Source: Ardenticatenales bacterium (lineage in GTDB: Bacteria > Chloroflexota > Anaerolineae > Promineifilales > Promineifilaceae). From it: 64,000 nucleotides of DNA. Positions 37,022-46,074 of this stretch are shown in pieces (position 1 is the first letter of the stretch; each line of letters begins with the position of its first letter). The notes beneath the pieces were generated by a model. The model was given only the letters and a program-made list of their open reading frames with translations. It did no database searches and was not told the DNA's origin. The DNA lies in contig JACKBL010000004.1 of assembly GCA_020634515.1 (NCBI GenBank), positions 372,001 through 436,000 of the forward strand, in the 5' to 3' direction. Both the position numbers and the translations under genes were made by a program.

Positions 37022-38038
37022 ATGCCGTCGGATTACCTCAGCGCCCTGGCGCAAGCCCATTGGCCCCCCGACTTTGGCCCGCCGCCCGCGACGTGGCATT
37101 GGCTCTTGCAAGCAAATGGGGCGCTGGCGGCGCACAACAATTTGCTCCTATTTGGTTTCCCCGACAACCGGCAAGAGCCGGCGCTGGTGGCAAAAATCTG
37201 CCGCACACCCCGCTATGATCACACCCTGCGCCGTGAGTATGTGCGCCTGGGCGAGTTGTGGCAAAAATGGGGGGCGGATGCCCGTGGGCGTGCGCCGCGT
37301 CCCCTGACGCTGGCCCAACATGGCGCGGACGTGGTGCTGCTGATGAGCTACTGTGGCGGCGCGCCCCTGTTGACGGCGCCCACGCGCTTCTGGCAAGACG
37401 CGGCCCAAATTCAAACGCTGCTGCAACAGGCGGCGATCTGGCTGCATGACTTGCACCACCACACCGCCACCCCGAAGAGCGGCGCGGAAATGGGCGCGGA
37501 TTTCGCGGCCAGTGCGGCGGCGTTCGCCGACCTTTTTTCGCTTTCGGAAGCGGAGCAAGAGGTGCTGACGGCGCTCAGCGAACAAGTGGCGCGCGCGGAG
37601 ACCGCGGCCTCCGCGCGCGCGCTGCTGCAAGGGGATTTCTGGCCGGGCAACGTCATCAGGTCCCCCGCGCCCGGCGGCGCGCTCGATTTAATTCTCGTGG
37701 ATTGGCAATTCTCCCGCTGGGACAGCAACGTTAGCCTGGACGTTTATCTGTTTCTCGCCGTTTGTGCGACCAAAGCGTCGCCGTACGATGCCGCGCACGC
37801 CACGCGGGCGCGGTTGGCGGCGCAAACGCTGTTGGATTGGCGCACCCATTTGCTGCCCGCTTATCTGGCCGCTTACGCTCCGCCGCCCGGCTGCCGGCTG
37901 CTGCCGGCACGCGCCGGGCTGTTGGCGTGCTGCGTGGAGATGGCGGCGCGTCCCTTCCTGGCATTTGGCTTGACCCAGGCGGACGCTGTGCATTGGCGCA
38001 CGCTTTTCGGCGAACTACACCAACACTTTATGATGTAA
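37022..38038 (+). CDS. Aminoglycoside-phosphotransferase (APH)-fold kinase-like protein
   Basis: 338 residues, start 3 bases after the UPF0182 stop. The C-terminal lobe shows the APH catalytic loop LLQGDFWPGNVI (~residues 201-212, catalytic Asp205) and the metal-binding LILVDWQFSRW (~222-232). The N-lobe is weak (LLFGFPDNRQEPALVAKICR contains the candidate ATP-binding Lys). Members phosphorylate aminoglycosides, choline, homoserine or other small alcohols. The substrate is unknown. Presence in the same window as an aminocyclitol-type operon 9 kb away is notable, but proximity to glycosyltransferases equally suggests cell-envelope metabolism. Confidence 0.8.
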   Translation: MPSDYLSALAQAHWPPDFGPPPATWHWLLQANGALAAHNNLLLFGFPDNRQEPALVAKICRTPRYDHTLRREYVRLGELWQKWGADARGRAPRPLTLAQHGADVVLLMSYCGGAPLLTAPTRFWQDAAQIQTLLQQAAIWLHDLHHHTATPKSGAEMGADFAASAAAFADLFSLSEAEQEVLTALSEQVARAETAASARALLQGDFWPGNVIRSPAPGGALDLILVDWQFSRWDSNVSLDVYLFLAVCATKASPYDAAHATRARLAAQTLLDWRTHLLPAYLAAYAPPPGCRLLPARAGLLACCVEMAARPFLAFGLTQADAVHWRTLFGELHQHFMM

Positions 38039-38043
38039 GAGTC

Positions 38044-39453
38044 ATGACCGCCCGCATTATTCGTCGTCTGTTTTGGCTGTGTTTGCTGGGGGTGGTGGTG
38101 GTTGCGTGCCGGCATTTTTCCCCGCCCACGCCTTCTCCCACACCCGAAACCACCATCGTCTTTCCCCCATCTATCCCCGGCTACCTGCCCAACCCCGGCA
38201 TCGGCTGGCAAAACACCCGCTCCCAACCCGACCGCTTCCCCGAAACGGTGCGCTACACCCGCTTCAACTGGGACCAACTCCAACCCGCCCCTGACGTTAT
38301 TGACTGGACGCCCATCGAAACGCTGCGCCAGGAAGCCCTGGCCGTCGGAGCCAGATTCCACTTCCGCGTGCGCACCACCCAGCCGCCTCCCTGGGGACCT
38401 GGTCCCACCATCCCCGCCTGGCTGCGTAACGCCGGCGCGGGCGTCGTGGACAGCGAACGCGGTCCAGAAACGCAGTACAGCAGTTGCCTCTTCCTGCGTG
38501 CCCACGGCGCGTTTATCGACGCCCTGCGCCGGCAGTACGATGGCGACCCCGACCTGGCTTTCCTGGACATTGGCTCCTACGGCTACTATGGCGAATGGGG
38601 CACGCCACAGTACGACGATACGCCGGATTCCCTCGACTGGCACGTGCGCCGCCACATTGCCGACATGTACCTGGGCGGCAGGGGCACGCGCCCCTGCCTG
38701 GAAGCGGACGGCAGCCTGGGGCAAATTAGCTACGATTACGTCGGTTTCCAGCGCACCCGCTTACTAATGCCCTATAACCCGTGGCACGAAGACGCGCTAT
38801 TCTATGTCCTGGACGCGCGCGCCGACGTGGGCATCCGTTTCGACGCCCTCGGTTCGGAGACACACCAGCAGCGGTTCCGCGAAAAAATTAGCGCGGCGGT
38901 GGCGCAGCGGTGGCCGATGGCCCCCATCGTGTTTGAACTGGGCGCGGAGGCGTACACGCCCGCCGCCCTGGACAGCGCGCGCCATTTTGCCCAGGAGATG
39001 CACGCCTCGTTGGTCCACGACAACCTGGGCGGAAGGGGGCGTGATCAGGATATTGAATCGCTGCTGGCCGGTATGGGGTATCGTTTGCAGTTGTTGCAGG
39101 CCACTTTCCCCGCTGCCGCGGTTGCCGGCACGGACGTGGTGGTGACGATGACGTGGAAAAATGGCGGCGCGGCGCCTCCTTACGACGATTATTTGCTGGC
39201 GCTGGCGCTGACGGATGCCGGCGGCGCGTTGCTGTGGCGGCAGACGAGTGATATCAGTGTGCGTGGTTGGCTGCCGGGGGAGATGATGAGAATGCCGGCA
39301 TCTTTTACACCCCCCGCCGACCTGCCCCCCGGACGCTACGACCTGCGCCTGGCCCTCGTCGATCCGCGCACCGATGCGCCCGCCCTCCGCCTGGCCAGCG
39401 GCGACCGCGACGCCGCCGGCTGGACCCGCCTCGGCGTCATTGACATCCGTTGA
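38044..39453 (+). CDS. Lipoprotein with DUF4832/glycoside-hydrolase-like domain
   Basis: 469 residues from ATG 38044. A lipoprotein signal peptide is visible: RIIRRLFWLCLLGVVVVACRH with Cys as the lipidation site. A Pro/Thr-rich linker (FSPPTPSPTPETT) leads to a TIM-barrel-like domain: NPGIGWQNTRSQ, VRYTRFNWDQLQP, PDLAFLDIGSYGYYGEWGTP (the E-W likely catalytic face) and PIVFELG. The C-terminal ~90 residues are a DUF4832-type beta domain (VVVTMTWKNGGAAPPYDDY, LPPGRYDLRLALVDPR). Probably a surface-anchored carbohydrate-active or carbohydrate-binding protein. It starts 5 bases after the APH-like gene. Confidence 0.75.
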   Translation: MTARIIRRLFWLCLLGVVVVACRHFSPPTPSPTPETTIVFPPSIPGYLPNPGIGWQNTRSQPDRFPETVRYTRFNWDQLQPAPDVIDWTPIETLRQEALAVGARFHFRVRTTQPPPWGPGPTIPAWLRNAGAGVVDSERGPETQYSSCLFLRAHGAFIDALRRQYDGDPDLAFLDIGSYGYYGEWGTPQYDDTPDSLDWHVRRHIADMYLGGRGTRPCLEADGSLGQISYDYVGFQRTRLLMPYNPWHEDALFYVLDARADVGIRFDALGSETHQQRFREKISAAVAQRWPMAPIVFELGAEAYTPAALDSARHFAQEMHASLVHDNLGGRGRDQDIESLLAGMGYRLQLLQATFPAAAVAGTDVVVTMTWKNGGAAPPYDDYLLALALTDAGGALLWRQTSDISVRGWLPGEMMRMPASFTPPADLPPGRYDLRLALVDPRTDAPALRLASGDRDAAGWTRLGVIDIR

Positions 39454-39485
39454 GGCCCTTGACGGAACGGCAATCCTTTTTCCTT

Positions 39486-40616
39486 ATGAAGTACAATATC
39501 GTCTGGTTTATTGATGGGTTGGGCATGGGCGGTGCGGAGCGGTTGCTGGTCCCCTTCCTGCGCCGCCTCAACGAAAGCCATTTTTCCATTCGCGTCTGCG
39601 CCTTCCAGGTCAAAGAAGGCAATCCGATGGGCGTGCAACTGCGGCGGTTGGGCGTGACCGTAGACCTGCTGCCCATCCCCCACCTGCGCGCGCCCACGGC
39701 CATCCCTCGCCTGGTGCGTTACCTGGGCCAGCACCGGGCGCACCTCGTCCACACGCAATTGGAATTCGCCAATACCCTGGGCACGGTGGCCGCCCGCCTG
39801 CGCCGTCTGCCCACCGTGGCAACCCTGCACACGTTCGACGACGTGGCTTCGCCGGGCAAGGAGGCGCGCCGCATTCGCCTCATGTGGTGGGTGCTGCGCC
39901 ACGGCTGTCGCCGCATCATTGCCGTCTCCGATGGGTTGCGCGGCTACGTGGAGCAAACGGCGCGCCTGCCCTCCGCGCGCTGCCTCACGCTGTACAACGG
40001 TATTGATCTGACCCGTTTTTGCCGGCAGCCGCCGGCGGCGCGGCTGGCGCTGCGTCGGGCGTGGGGCATTCCGCCGCGCGCGCCGCTGGCGATCAGCGTG
40101 GCGGTGCTGCGTGAACCCAAGGGGATTCAGTATATGCTGCGGGCGCTGCCGCATCTGCTGCGGTCGTGGCCAGATTTGCGCTACCTGGTGGTGGGCGGGG
40201 GGGCGCATGAGGGGGCGCTGCGGGCGCTGGCGGGGGAGTTGGGGGTGACGGAGAGGGTGATTTTTGCCGGCATTCGCCACGACATCCCCGACCTCCTCAA
40301 CATGAGCGACCTCTTCGTCCATCCCACCCGCGAGGACGCCCTCCCCACCGTCCTCATGGAAGCCATGGCCGTAGGGTTGCCCCTCGTCGCCAGCCGCGTC
40401 GGCGGCGTGCCGGAAATGGTGCATGAGGGAGAAAATGGGCTGCTTGTGCCGGCAGAAGACATCCCCCAACTCATCGCCGCCTGCCACCAAATCCTCGACA
40501 ACCCCGCCCTCGCCCAACAGATGTCCACCGCCGGCCAGCAAATCGCCGCCGCCCAATTCAACATCGACCGCCAGGCGCAAAAACTGGCCCAAATCTATCA
40601 CGAATTGCTGTCATAA
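39486..40616 (+). CDS. Glycosyltransferase family 4
   Basis: 376 residues from ATG 39486 (in-frame TTG at 39450 is less likely). GT-B fold: N-terminal IVWFIDGLGMGGAERLLVPFLRRL with the GGAE motif, then IIAVSDGLRGYV at the domain junction. The C-terminal donor site has VAVLREPKGIQYMLRALP, DLFVHPTREDALPTVLMEAMAVGLPLVAS (E-x7-E motif region) and VGGVPEMV. It uses a nucleotide-sugar donor in polysaccharide or glycolipid synthesis. The composition switch at TGCCGGCA 40265 falls inside the C-terminal domain. Confidence 0.93.
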   Translation: MKYNIVWFIDGLGMGGAERLLVPFLRRLNESHFSIRVCAFQVKEGNPMGVQLRRLGVTVDLLPIPHLRAPTAIPRLVRYLGQHRAHLVHTQLEFANTLGTVAARLRRLPTVATLHTFDDVASPGKEARRIRLMWWVLRHGCRRIIAVSDGLRGYVEQTARLPSARCLTLYNGIDLTRFCRQPPAARLALRRAWGIPPRAPLAISVAVLREPKGIQYMLRALPHLLRSWPDLRYLVVGGGAHEGALRALAGELGVTERVIFAGIRHDIPDLLNMSDLFVHPTREDALPTVLMEAMAVGLPLVASRVGGVPEMVHEGENGLLVPAEDIPQLIAACHQILDNPALAQQMSTAGQQIAAAQFNIDRQAQKLAQIYHELLS

Positions 40617-40662
40617 AAACCCGTTGCCGGTTGTCCGTTGTGACTCGTTTTCCGTTATTTCC

Positions 40663-43023
40663 ATGCGCATTTTCGTTATCGAACCCCACGCCGTCGGCGG
40701 CATGATCCATTACGTCTACCAGCTTTGCACCGCGCTGGCCGCGCACGGCGCGGACGTGACCCTCGTCACCGCCGCGGGCTACGAAATGGCCGACCACCCC
40801 CATACCTTCACCGTCGTCACCCCGCTGCGCCGGTGGGCTGCCTTCGATCCCCGCTCCTCGCAGCCGCCGCGCGGCAAACTGGCCCGCCTGGCGCGCGCGC
40901 TCCACTGGCAGGCACGTCGCGCCATGCGCGCCCTGCGCCTCGTTCACGAATGGATCAAACTGAGCCGCTTCCTGCTACGCCAGCGCCCCGACATCGTCCA
41001 ATTCGGCAAAATCAACTTCCCGTTCGAGGCCGTCTTCCTCGCCTACTTGCGCCGCCGCGGACTTCGCCTGGCGGACATCTGCCACGAGTTTGAACTGCGC
41101 GAACAGGCGAGTAATCCGCTGGCCCGCCTCAGCAACCGGCTCTATCGCCACGTCTACAACCAGTTCGCCACCATTTTTCTGCATGGCGAAAGCAACCGCG
41201 CCCGCTTTCTCTCGCTATTTGCCGTTCCTCCTGATGTCACCCACGTCATTGACCACGGCAACGAGATGCTGTTTGCGCGCGAACATGGCGGAGAAACGGC
41301 GCGTCTGGCGCTGCGCCGGCGTTACCAACTCACGGACGACGCGCCCATCATCCTTTTCTTCGGCAACCTCACCGCCAGCAAAGGACTGCCCGACTTGCTG
41401 CGTGCCTTTGCGCTGGTGCGGCGGCAGGTGCGCGCCCGCCTGATCATTGCCGGGTATCCCACCAAATACATTGACCTGCCCGCGCTGCACGCGCTGGCGG
41501 CGGAACTGGGCGCAACCGCCGACGTCATCTTCGACATGCGCTACCTTCCCGTTGCCGAAGTCGGCCCCCTGATGGAAATGGCCGCTGTGGTTGCCTACCC
41601 CTATCACAGCAGCTCCCAGAGCGGCGCGCTGCAAGTGGCCTACAGCTTTGGCCGCCCCGTGGTGGCTACCCGCGTCGGCGGGCTGCCGGATGCCGTGGAA
41701 GAGGCGCGCAGTGGGCTGCTGGTTCCGCCGCACCAGCCCCAGGCGCTGGCCGCCGCGCTGCTGCGCCTGCTGCAAGACCCCGCCCTGGCCGCGCAAATGG
41801 GCGCATACGCCCGCCATCTCTCCCAAACCCGCTTTGCCTGGTCGCCCATCGCCGCGCACATTCTGGCGGCGTATGTGGGAGGCGGCGGGGGGAAGGAAGA
41901 AGGCGGAAAACAGAAGGCGGAAGCGCGCCCCGCATCCCGCTCCGCGCGCCTCGCCCTTCTCACGACGCCGGAAGCGTTCCTGGCGCTGGCGCCTGAGTGG
42001 AACGATTTTCTGCGCCGCTGCCGCGCGGACAATGTTTTTCTCACCTGGGAGTGGGTGACGGCATGGTGGCGGCATTTTGGCGATGATTATCGCCCATGGG
42101 TGCTGACGCTGCGCGGGGAGGATGGCGGGCTGCGCGGGATCGCGCCGTTGATGGTGGGGCGCAAGCGGCTGCCGGGCGGGTTGTTTTATCGCCAGTTGCT
42201 GTTCATCGGCAGTGGACGGGCCGCGCCGGATCATCTGGAGTTCATGACGCTGCCGGGTGACGGGGAGGCGGTGGACCTGTTGGCGCGGGCGGTGTGGGCG
42301 GGGCGCGGTTGGGATGTGCTGCACTTGGAGAGTTTGCCACCTGCGTCGCCGACGATGCCGGCATTGCAACAACTCATCCCCTCCCACTGGCGAGAAACGG
42401 AGCCGCTGCCCTGCCCGTTTATGCGCTTGCCGGCGGATTGGGAAACCCTGCGCATGGGTCTGGGCAAAAATCAGCGGCGCAACATCAAGCGATATGATCG
42501 CTACCTGGCGGAAGCGAATGCCGGCGCGGTGCGGTACGTCATCCTGGACGAGGAAGCCGCGCGTCCGGCCACCCTGGAAACCCTGGCGCGCCTGCACCAG
42601 GCGGTGCAGCAAGAACAGGGGCGCGCCGGCGCGTTCAGCGATGCGCGAATGCTGCCCTTTCAGCAGACCGTGGCGGCGCGGTTTCAGGAGCAGGGCTGGT
42701 TGCGCGTCTACCAACTGCGCCTGGGGGAGACGCCCATCGCCATCATGTACTGCTTTCGTTATGGTCCCCGGCTCTCCTTTTACATCACGGGTTACGACCT
42801 GGAATGGTCCCGTTTTGGTCCGGGGCGGCAGGTGATCGCCTACGCGCTGCAAGATTGCGTGGCGGATGGCCTGACCGTGTTTGATTTTCTGCGCGGGGAC
42901 GAGGCGTACAAGTATGATTGGGGGGCGGAGACGCAGACGAATGTGCAACTGCGAGCCGCGCGTACGTGGTGGGGTAAGAGCCTGATGGCGGCCCAACGGC
43001 TGCGGCGGTCGCTGCGTTCTTGA
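40663..43023 (+). CDS. Fusion of GT4 glycosyltransferase and GNAT (BioF2/CelD-like) acyltransferase
   Basis: 786 residues from ATG 40663. Residues 1-405 form a GT4 enzyme: VIEPHAVGGMIHYVYQLCTAL, ILFFGNLTASKGLPDLLRAFAL, MEMAAVVAYPYHSSSQSGALQVAYSFGRPVVATRVGG. A charged linker (GGGGKEEGGKQKAE, ~405-420) joins it to a C-terminal GNAT-like domain of the Acetyltransf_6 type (DNVFLTWEWVTAWWRHFGDDY, GKNQRRNIKRYDRYLAEA, YCFRYGPRLSFYITGYD, FDFLRGDEAYKYDWG). In polysaccharide clusters these domains are usually separate proteins. The fusion suggests one enzyme that adds a sugar and then acylates it. No frameshift is needed to read through. Confidence 0.88.
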   Translation: MRIFVIEPHAVGGMIHYVYQLCTALAAHGADVTLVTAAGYEMADHPHTFTVVTPLRRWAAFDPRSSQPPRGKLARLARALHWQARRAMRALRLVHEWIKLSRFLLRQRPDIVQFGKINFPFEAVFLAYLRRRGLRLADICHEFELREQASNPLARLSNRLYRHVYNQFATIFLHGESNRARFLSLFAVPPDVTHVIDHGNEMLFAREHGGETARLALRRRYQLTDDAPIILFFGNLTASKGLPDLLRAFALVRRQVRARLIIAGYPTKYIDLPALHALAAELGATADVIFDMRYLPVAEVGPLMEMAAVVAYPYHSSSQSGALQVAYSFGRPVVATRVGGLPDAVEEARSGLLVPPHQPQALAAALLRLLQDPALAAQMGAYARHLSQTRFAWSPIAAHILAAYVGGGGGKEEGGKQKAEARPASRSARLALLTTPEAFLALAPEWNDFLRRCRADNVFLTWEWVTAWWRHFGDDYRPWVLTLRGEDGGLRGIAPLMVGRKRLPGGLFYRQLLFIGSGRAAPDHLEFMTLPGDGEAVDLLARAVWAGRGWDVLHLESLPPASPTMPALQQLIPSHWRETEPLPCPFMRLPADWETLRMGLGKNQRRNIKRYDRYLAEANAGAVRYVILDEEAARPATLETLARLHQAVQQEQGRAGAFSDARMLPFQQTVAARFQEQGWLRVYQLRLGETPIAIMYCFRYGPRLSFYITGYDLEWSRFGPGRQVIAYALQDCVADGLTVFDFLRGDEAYKYDWGAETQTNVQLRAARTWWGKSLMAAQRLRRSLRS

Positions 43024-43038
43024 GGCGCGGGGCGGGCG

Positions 43039-44199
43039 TTATTCGGCGGGCAGTTTTTCCCGCCGCGCTTTTTGCCACAGCACGGTTTGTTGACCACGCA
43101 GGTAGCGGGCCAGCCCTTGCAGGGTGTTCCAGTTGCCGTTGAAGAGGAAGTAGGCGAGGGCCTGTATTCTGCCGCGCTGCCCGGCGCGCTCCTGCCACGC
43201 GCCCCACAGCGCCAGGAGGGCGCCACCGGCCTGTATCGCCAACGCCAGGCGCAGCCAGAGGCCACCCTCGCCCCGCCAGGCGGCCAGGATGGCGCCGAGG
43301 AAGGCGCCGATGAGGAAGAAGGGGAGCAGGAGGCGTAGGAATTTGTGGGAAAACAGGGCGAATAGGGTCCACGGGGAGCGCCACGGCCAGACACGGGGGC
43401 GGAAGAGCAGTTGGAAGCGTCCGGCGGTGATGCGTCGCCGCCGTATCTGTTCTTGTTGGCTGGATTCGGCGGCGGTTTCCCAGCAGGTGGCCGCGGGTTC
43501 GTAGATGACGCGCGCGCCGTCGCGGCAGAGGCGCACGGCCAGGTAGGCGTCGTCGTTGATGATGTCGGGGGGGATGGGGTGGAAAAGGCGGCGGCGCACG
43601 GCCATCATTTCGCCGACGACGCCGACGGTGGAGCCGATGGCGCTTTCGTGTGTTTTGATGGCTGATTCGTAGCGCCAATAGAGGCTGGAGGATTCGCTAA
43701 TGCCGGCATCGCTCCGCCGAATCGTCTTCTTCCCACTAACTCCGCCCACCGCTTCGTCCGCAAAATGGCGCGCCAGCATCCGCGGCGCATCTGGCAAATA
43801 AAACGCATTCGCATCCGAAAAAACCAGAATCTCCCCGCTGGCCTGCGCCGCCGCCCGATTGATCGCCGCACTCTTCCCTTGTCGCCGTGGCTGATGCAGC
43901 AGGCGCACCCCTTGCCCCCTATGCGCCGCCACAATCTCCGGCGTGCCGTCGTCAGACCCATCCGTGACGAAAATAATCTCCAGTCGCTCAGGCGGATAAT
44001 CCAGCGCCAGACTATTCTCCACCTTCGCCGCAATCACCTCCGCCTCATTGTACGCCGCCACAATCAGCGACATCGTGGGCAGCGCCGCGCCCTGCCGTGT
44101 CGGTCGCGGACGCAGCCGCGCCAGCAGCCATACCAAAGCGGGATAACCGACGTAATGATACGCAACGACGAATAGACAAATCCAGGTTATAGATACCAT
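43039..44199 (-). CDS. Membrane-bound glycosyltransferase family 2
   Basis: 386 residues. There is an N-terminal membrane anchor (ITWICLFVVAYHYVGYPALVWLLA). The GT-A domain has MSLIVAAYNEAEVI, IIFVTDGSDDGTPE, EILVFSDANAFYLPD (D-x-D-like) and a Q/RxxRW-like TAGRFQLLFR segment. Two or more C-terminal hydrophobic segments follow (~285-345). The layout is typical of processive or lipid-linked GT2 enzymes of capsule or exopolysaccharide systems. It faces the GT4-GNAT gene (convergent, 15 bases apart). Confidence 0.88.
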   Translation of the reverse strand: MVSITWICLFVVAYHYVGYPALVWLLARLRPRPTRQGAALPTMSLIVAAYNEAEVIAAKVENSLALDYPPERLEIIFVTDGSDDGTPEIVAAHRGQGVRLLHQPRRQGKSAAINRAAAQASGEILVFSDANAFYLPDAPRMLARHFADEAVGGVSGKKTIRRSDAGISESSSLYWRYESAIKTHESAIGSTVGVVGEMMAVRRRLFHPIPPDIINDDAYLAVRLCRDGARVIYEPAATCWETAAESSQQEQIRRRRITAGRFQLLFRPRVWPWRSPWTLFALFSHKFLRLLLPFFLIGAFLGAILAAWRGEGGLWLRLALAIQAGGALLALWGAWQERAGQRGRIQALAYFLFNGNWNTLQGLARYLRGQQTVLWQKARREKLPAE

Positions 44200-44284
44200 A
44201 TGTTCATGCGCCTTCTTTTCTACAAGGAAGGGGGGCGTCGTTACTTTATTTCATCGTCAGTTCTTAGCCGTTACCGGCAATCAA

Positions 44285-45265
44285 TTATCGTTCCGCTGCT
44301 TCGGCCATCACGCGCAGCAGGCAGGCGGCGTGGTGCGGGAAAGTGAACTGATTGACGACGGCCGCGCGCGCGGCGTGGCCCATTCGCGCCGTTTCCGCCG
44401 CGTTGGCCGGGTCCAACACCCGCCGCAGCGCGGCCACATAGCCCGCCGCCGAACCATCCACCACCAGCGCCGTCTCCCCATCCGCCACATGGTCCCGCAC
44501 CGCCAGCCCATCCGTGACGATGGTCGGTTTGCCCAGCCACATGCTGTTGAGATAGGTTTGCTGCCCCACGGCGCGGCGCATTCCCTGGCGCAGCGGTACG
44601 ACCACCGCCGCCGCTCCCTGCATCAGGGCCACAAACTCGCGGTGGGGCACGGGGCGCGCGGTGACGTTAGGGGGCAGGGGTGTCCCCTGCAAGCGATTGG
44701 TCGCCAGGATGAAGGAGCGTTCGGGGAAATGGCGCGCTGCCGCCAGCAGCGGCTCATAAACGCGATGCGAATTGCCCCCGGCAAAGACGTAGTCGCCCGG
44801 CGGTGGCGGCGGGTGCGCCAGGTCGCGCTCCGTGAAGGTGGCGAAATAGAGGCAGCGGCGCGTTTTTTGGGGCGAGACGCCCCAGGTTTGTGGGAAGAGG
44901 GTCATTTCCTCCGATGATTGCACCACGTAGAGCGTGATGGCCCGGTCCGCCAGCCGCACGACCAGCCGTTGCAGCGCCCCGCGCAGGCCGGGGTCTGGTT
45001 GCCACATGCAGCCTTGCAGGACGATGGTGGGTCGCCGGCGGCGCGGCCAGAGGCCGATGATGGCCGCGGCCAGCACGTCGGGGTTGGTGCGTCCCCAGGA
45101 GCTGCGCAGCAGCCACAATCGTTCGCGCCGTGCCAGATGCAGAATGCGCCAGAACATGCGCAGTTCGTCCGTCAGGCGCGGAAAGTGGGGGGGGGATTCC
45201 AGGACCAGGTGGGCCTGGGCGGCGTAGTCGGCGTGATCGCGGATGTCGAGCGTTGTGGCGAACAT
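44285..45265 (-). CDS. Glycosyltransferase, GT4/GT1-like
   Basis: 326 residues. The N-terminal half is short for GT-B but shows PTIVLQGCMWQPDPGLRGALQRL and ITLYVVQSSEEMTLFPQ. The C-terminal half has YVFAGGNSHRVYEPLLAAAR, FVALMQGAAAVVVPLRQGMRRAVGQQTYLNSMWLGKPTIVTD and DGLAVRDHV, a donor-binding arrangement of GT4-like enzymes. No Shine-Dalgarno is seen at ATG 45265. It is co-directional with the GT2 gene 86 bases downstream. Confidence 0.8.
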   Translation of the reverse strand: MFATTLDIRDHADYAAQAHLVLESPPHFPRLTDELRMFWRILHLARRERLWLLRSSWGRTNPDVLAAAIIGLWPRRRRPTIVLQGCMWQPDPGLRGALQRLVVRLADRAITLYVVQSSEEMTLFPQTWGVSPQKTRRCLYFATFTERDLAHPPPPPGDYVFAGGNSHRVYEPLLAAARHFPERSFILATNRLQGTPLPPNVTARPVPHREFVALMQGAAAVVVPLRQGMRRAVGQQTYLNSMWLGKPTIVTDGLAVRDHVADGETALVVDGSAAGYVAALRRVLDPANAAETARMGHAARAAVVNQFTFPHHAACLLRVMAEAAER

Positions 45266-45368
45266 GGGGGAAATGTTGGTAATGAGTAGCCCGGTTGTCG
45301 TTGACGGTTAACGGGTGTGGGTTGACAATGGCGGCGGCATGTTGATTTGCGGCATTGAGAAACGGACG

Positions 45369-45438
45369 GTAACTGCTAACGTTCTCTGGAGATTGGACCC
45401 ATTTCACCAGAGCCAATTGGTCCAATCTGGCTTAGGCC
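45369..45438. repeat. 95-bp element family, truncated copy 4
   Basis: The left end GTAACTGCTAACGTTCTCTGGAGATTGG is intact. The interior is shortened (atttcaccagagccaattggtccaatct), and the right end stops at ggcttagg where it abuts the 36-bp TGACGATG palindrome. The two repeat families appear nested or fused here. Confidence 0.75.
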
Positions 45439-45473
45439 TGACGATGAAATAAAGTACGGAATTGCATCGTCAG
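45438..45473. repeat. 36-bp palindromic element, copy 2 (perfect arms)
   Basis: Arms ctgacgatg and catcgtcag are perfectly complementary, with loop aaataaagtacggaattg. See 32996-33031 for the related copy. Confidence 0.85.
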
Positions 45474-46074
45474 TTTGCGGGAACGGGATGGAAACAACTT
45501 CGTTGGCTTCTTTAATTTCCGTTCCTTCGCAGTTGCTGCCGGTTAATGATAACGTTTGCTTGCGCATTGGACAGGGGGAAATTTTGGGGATACAGATGCC
45601 GGCATATCTGCTTGTGGGGGGGGGGTGTTTGTGCCGGCATTTGCCGACCACATGCCGCCAGGAAATGTCGCTCCCATCCCCTCCCTCTGACAGCGGAGAG
45701 CGTGTACGCCTGGAACGAAACAACCCGCCCGTTTGCCGCAAGCCGTCAGGGTGGGTAGAATCTGCCAGCTTCCAGCCGTACTGTAACTTGATTGCTGAAG
45801 TGACAATGCCTCTGTTCAGGCCAGAGGGCGACGCATCTACAAGCGGGACTCTTGCGTCGTAACGATTCACGACCACCCTCCCGGAAGCTGCTTTGATACC
45901 CGATGATGGGAATGATGAGTCGCTTTGGGCTGGAAATCGCGCTCCCGGGAAGAACGCCGGGACTATATACGCCAGAGGCTGAATAGTCACCATTCCCAGA
46001 GTCAAAGACTGTCCGTGTTCGGATTCTTGGGGGGATATGACGGGGCTTTTGGAAACTGCCATAGTGAGGTGACA
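45474..46074 (+). promoter_or_regulatory. Leader region of the cyclitol operon
   Basis: This 600-base gap precedes the first gene of the 46-56 kb operon. No frame in it looks like protein. It contains two TGCCGGCA palindromes 35 bases apart (45597 and 45632), one flanked so that agatgccggcatatct is a longer near-palindrome. G-rich tracts lie to the left and a C-rich tract to the right. The operon start has a good ribosome site, GAGGTGA at 46065-46071. A promoter must lie here if the operon is autonomous, but I could not pick a convincing -35/-10 pair. Confidence 0.4.

Noticed and set aside
37762..38043. N-terminal extension of the DUF4832-type lipoprotein
   Set aside because: It overlaps the APH-like gene in another frame; the lipoprotein signal peptide starts at 38044.
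40423..40662. N-terminal extension of the GT4-GNAT fusion
   Set aside because: It overlaps the preceding GT4 gene and lacks homology; GT4 homology begins at ATG 40663.
45488..45862. Small plus-strand reading frame before the cyclitol operon
   Set aside because: Low-complexity composition, encoded partly by TGCCGGCA and G-tracts; no ribosome site or recognisable domain.
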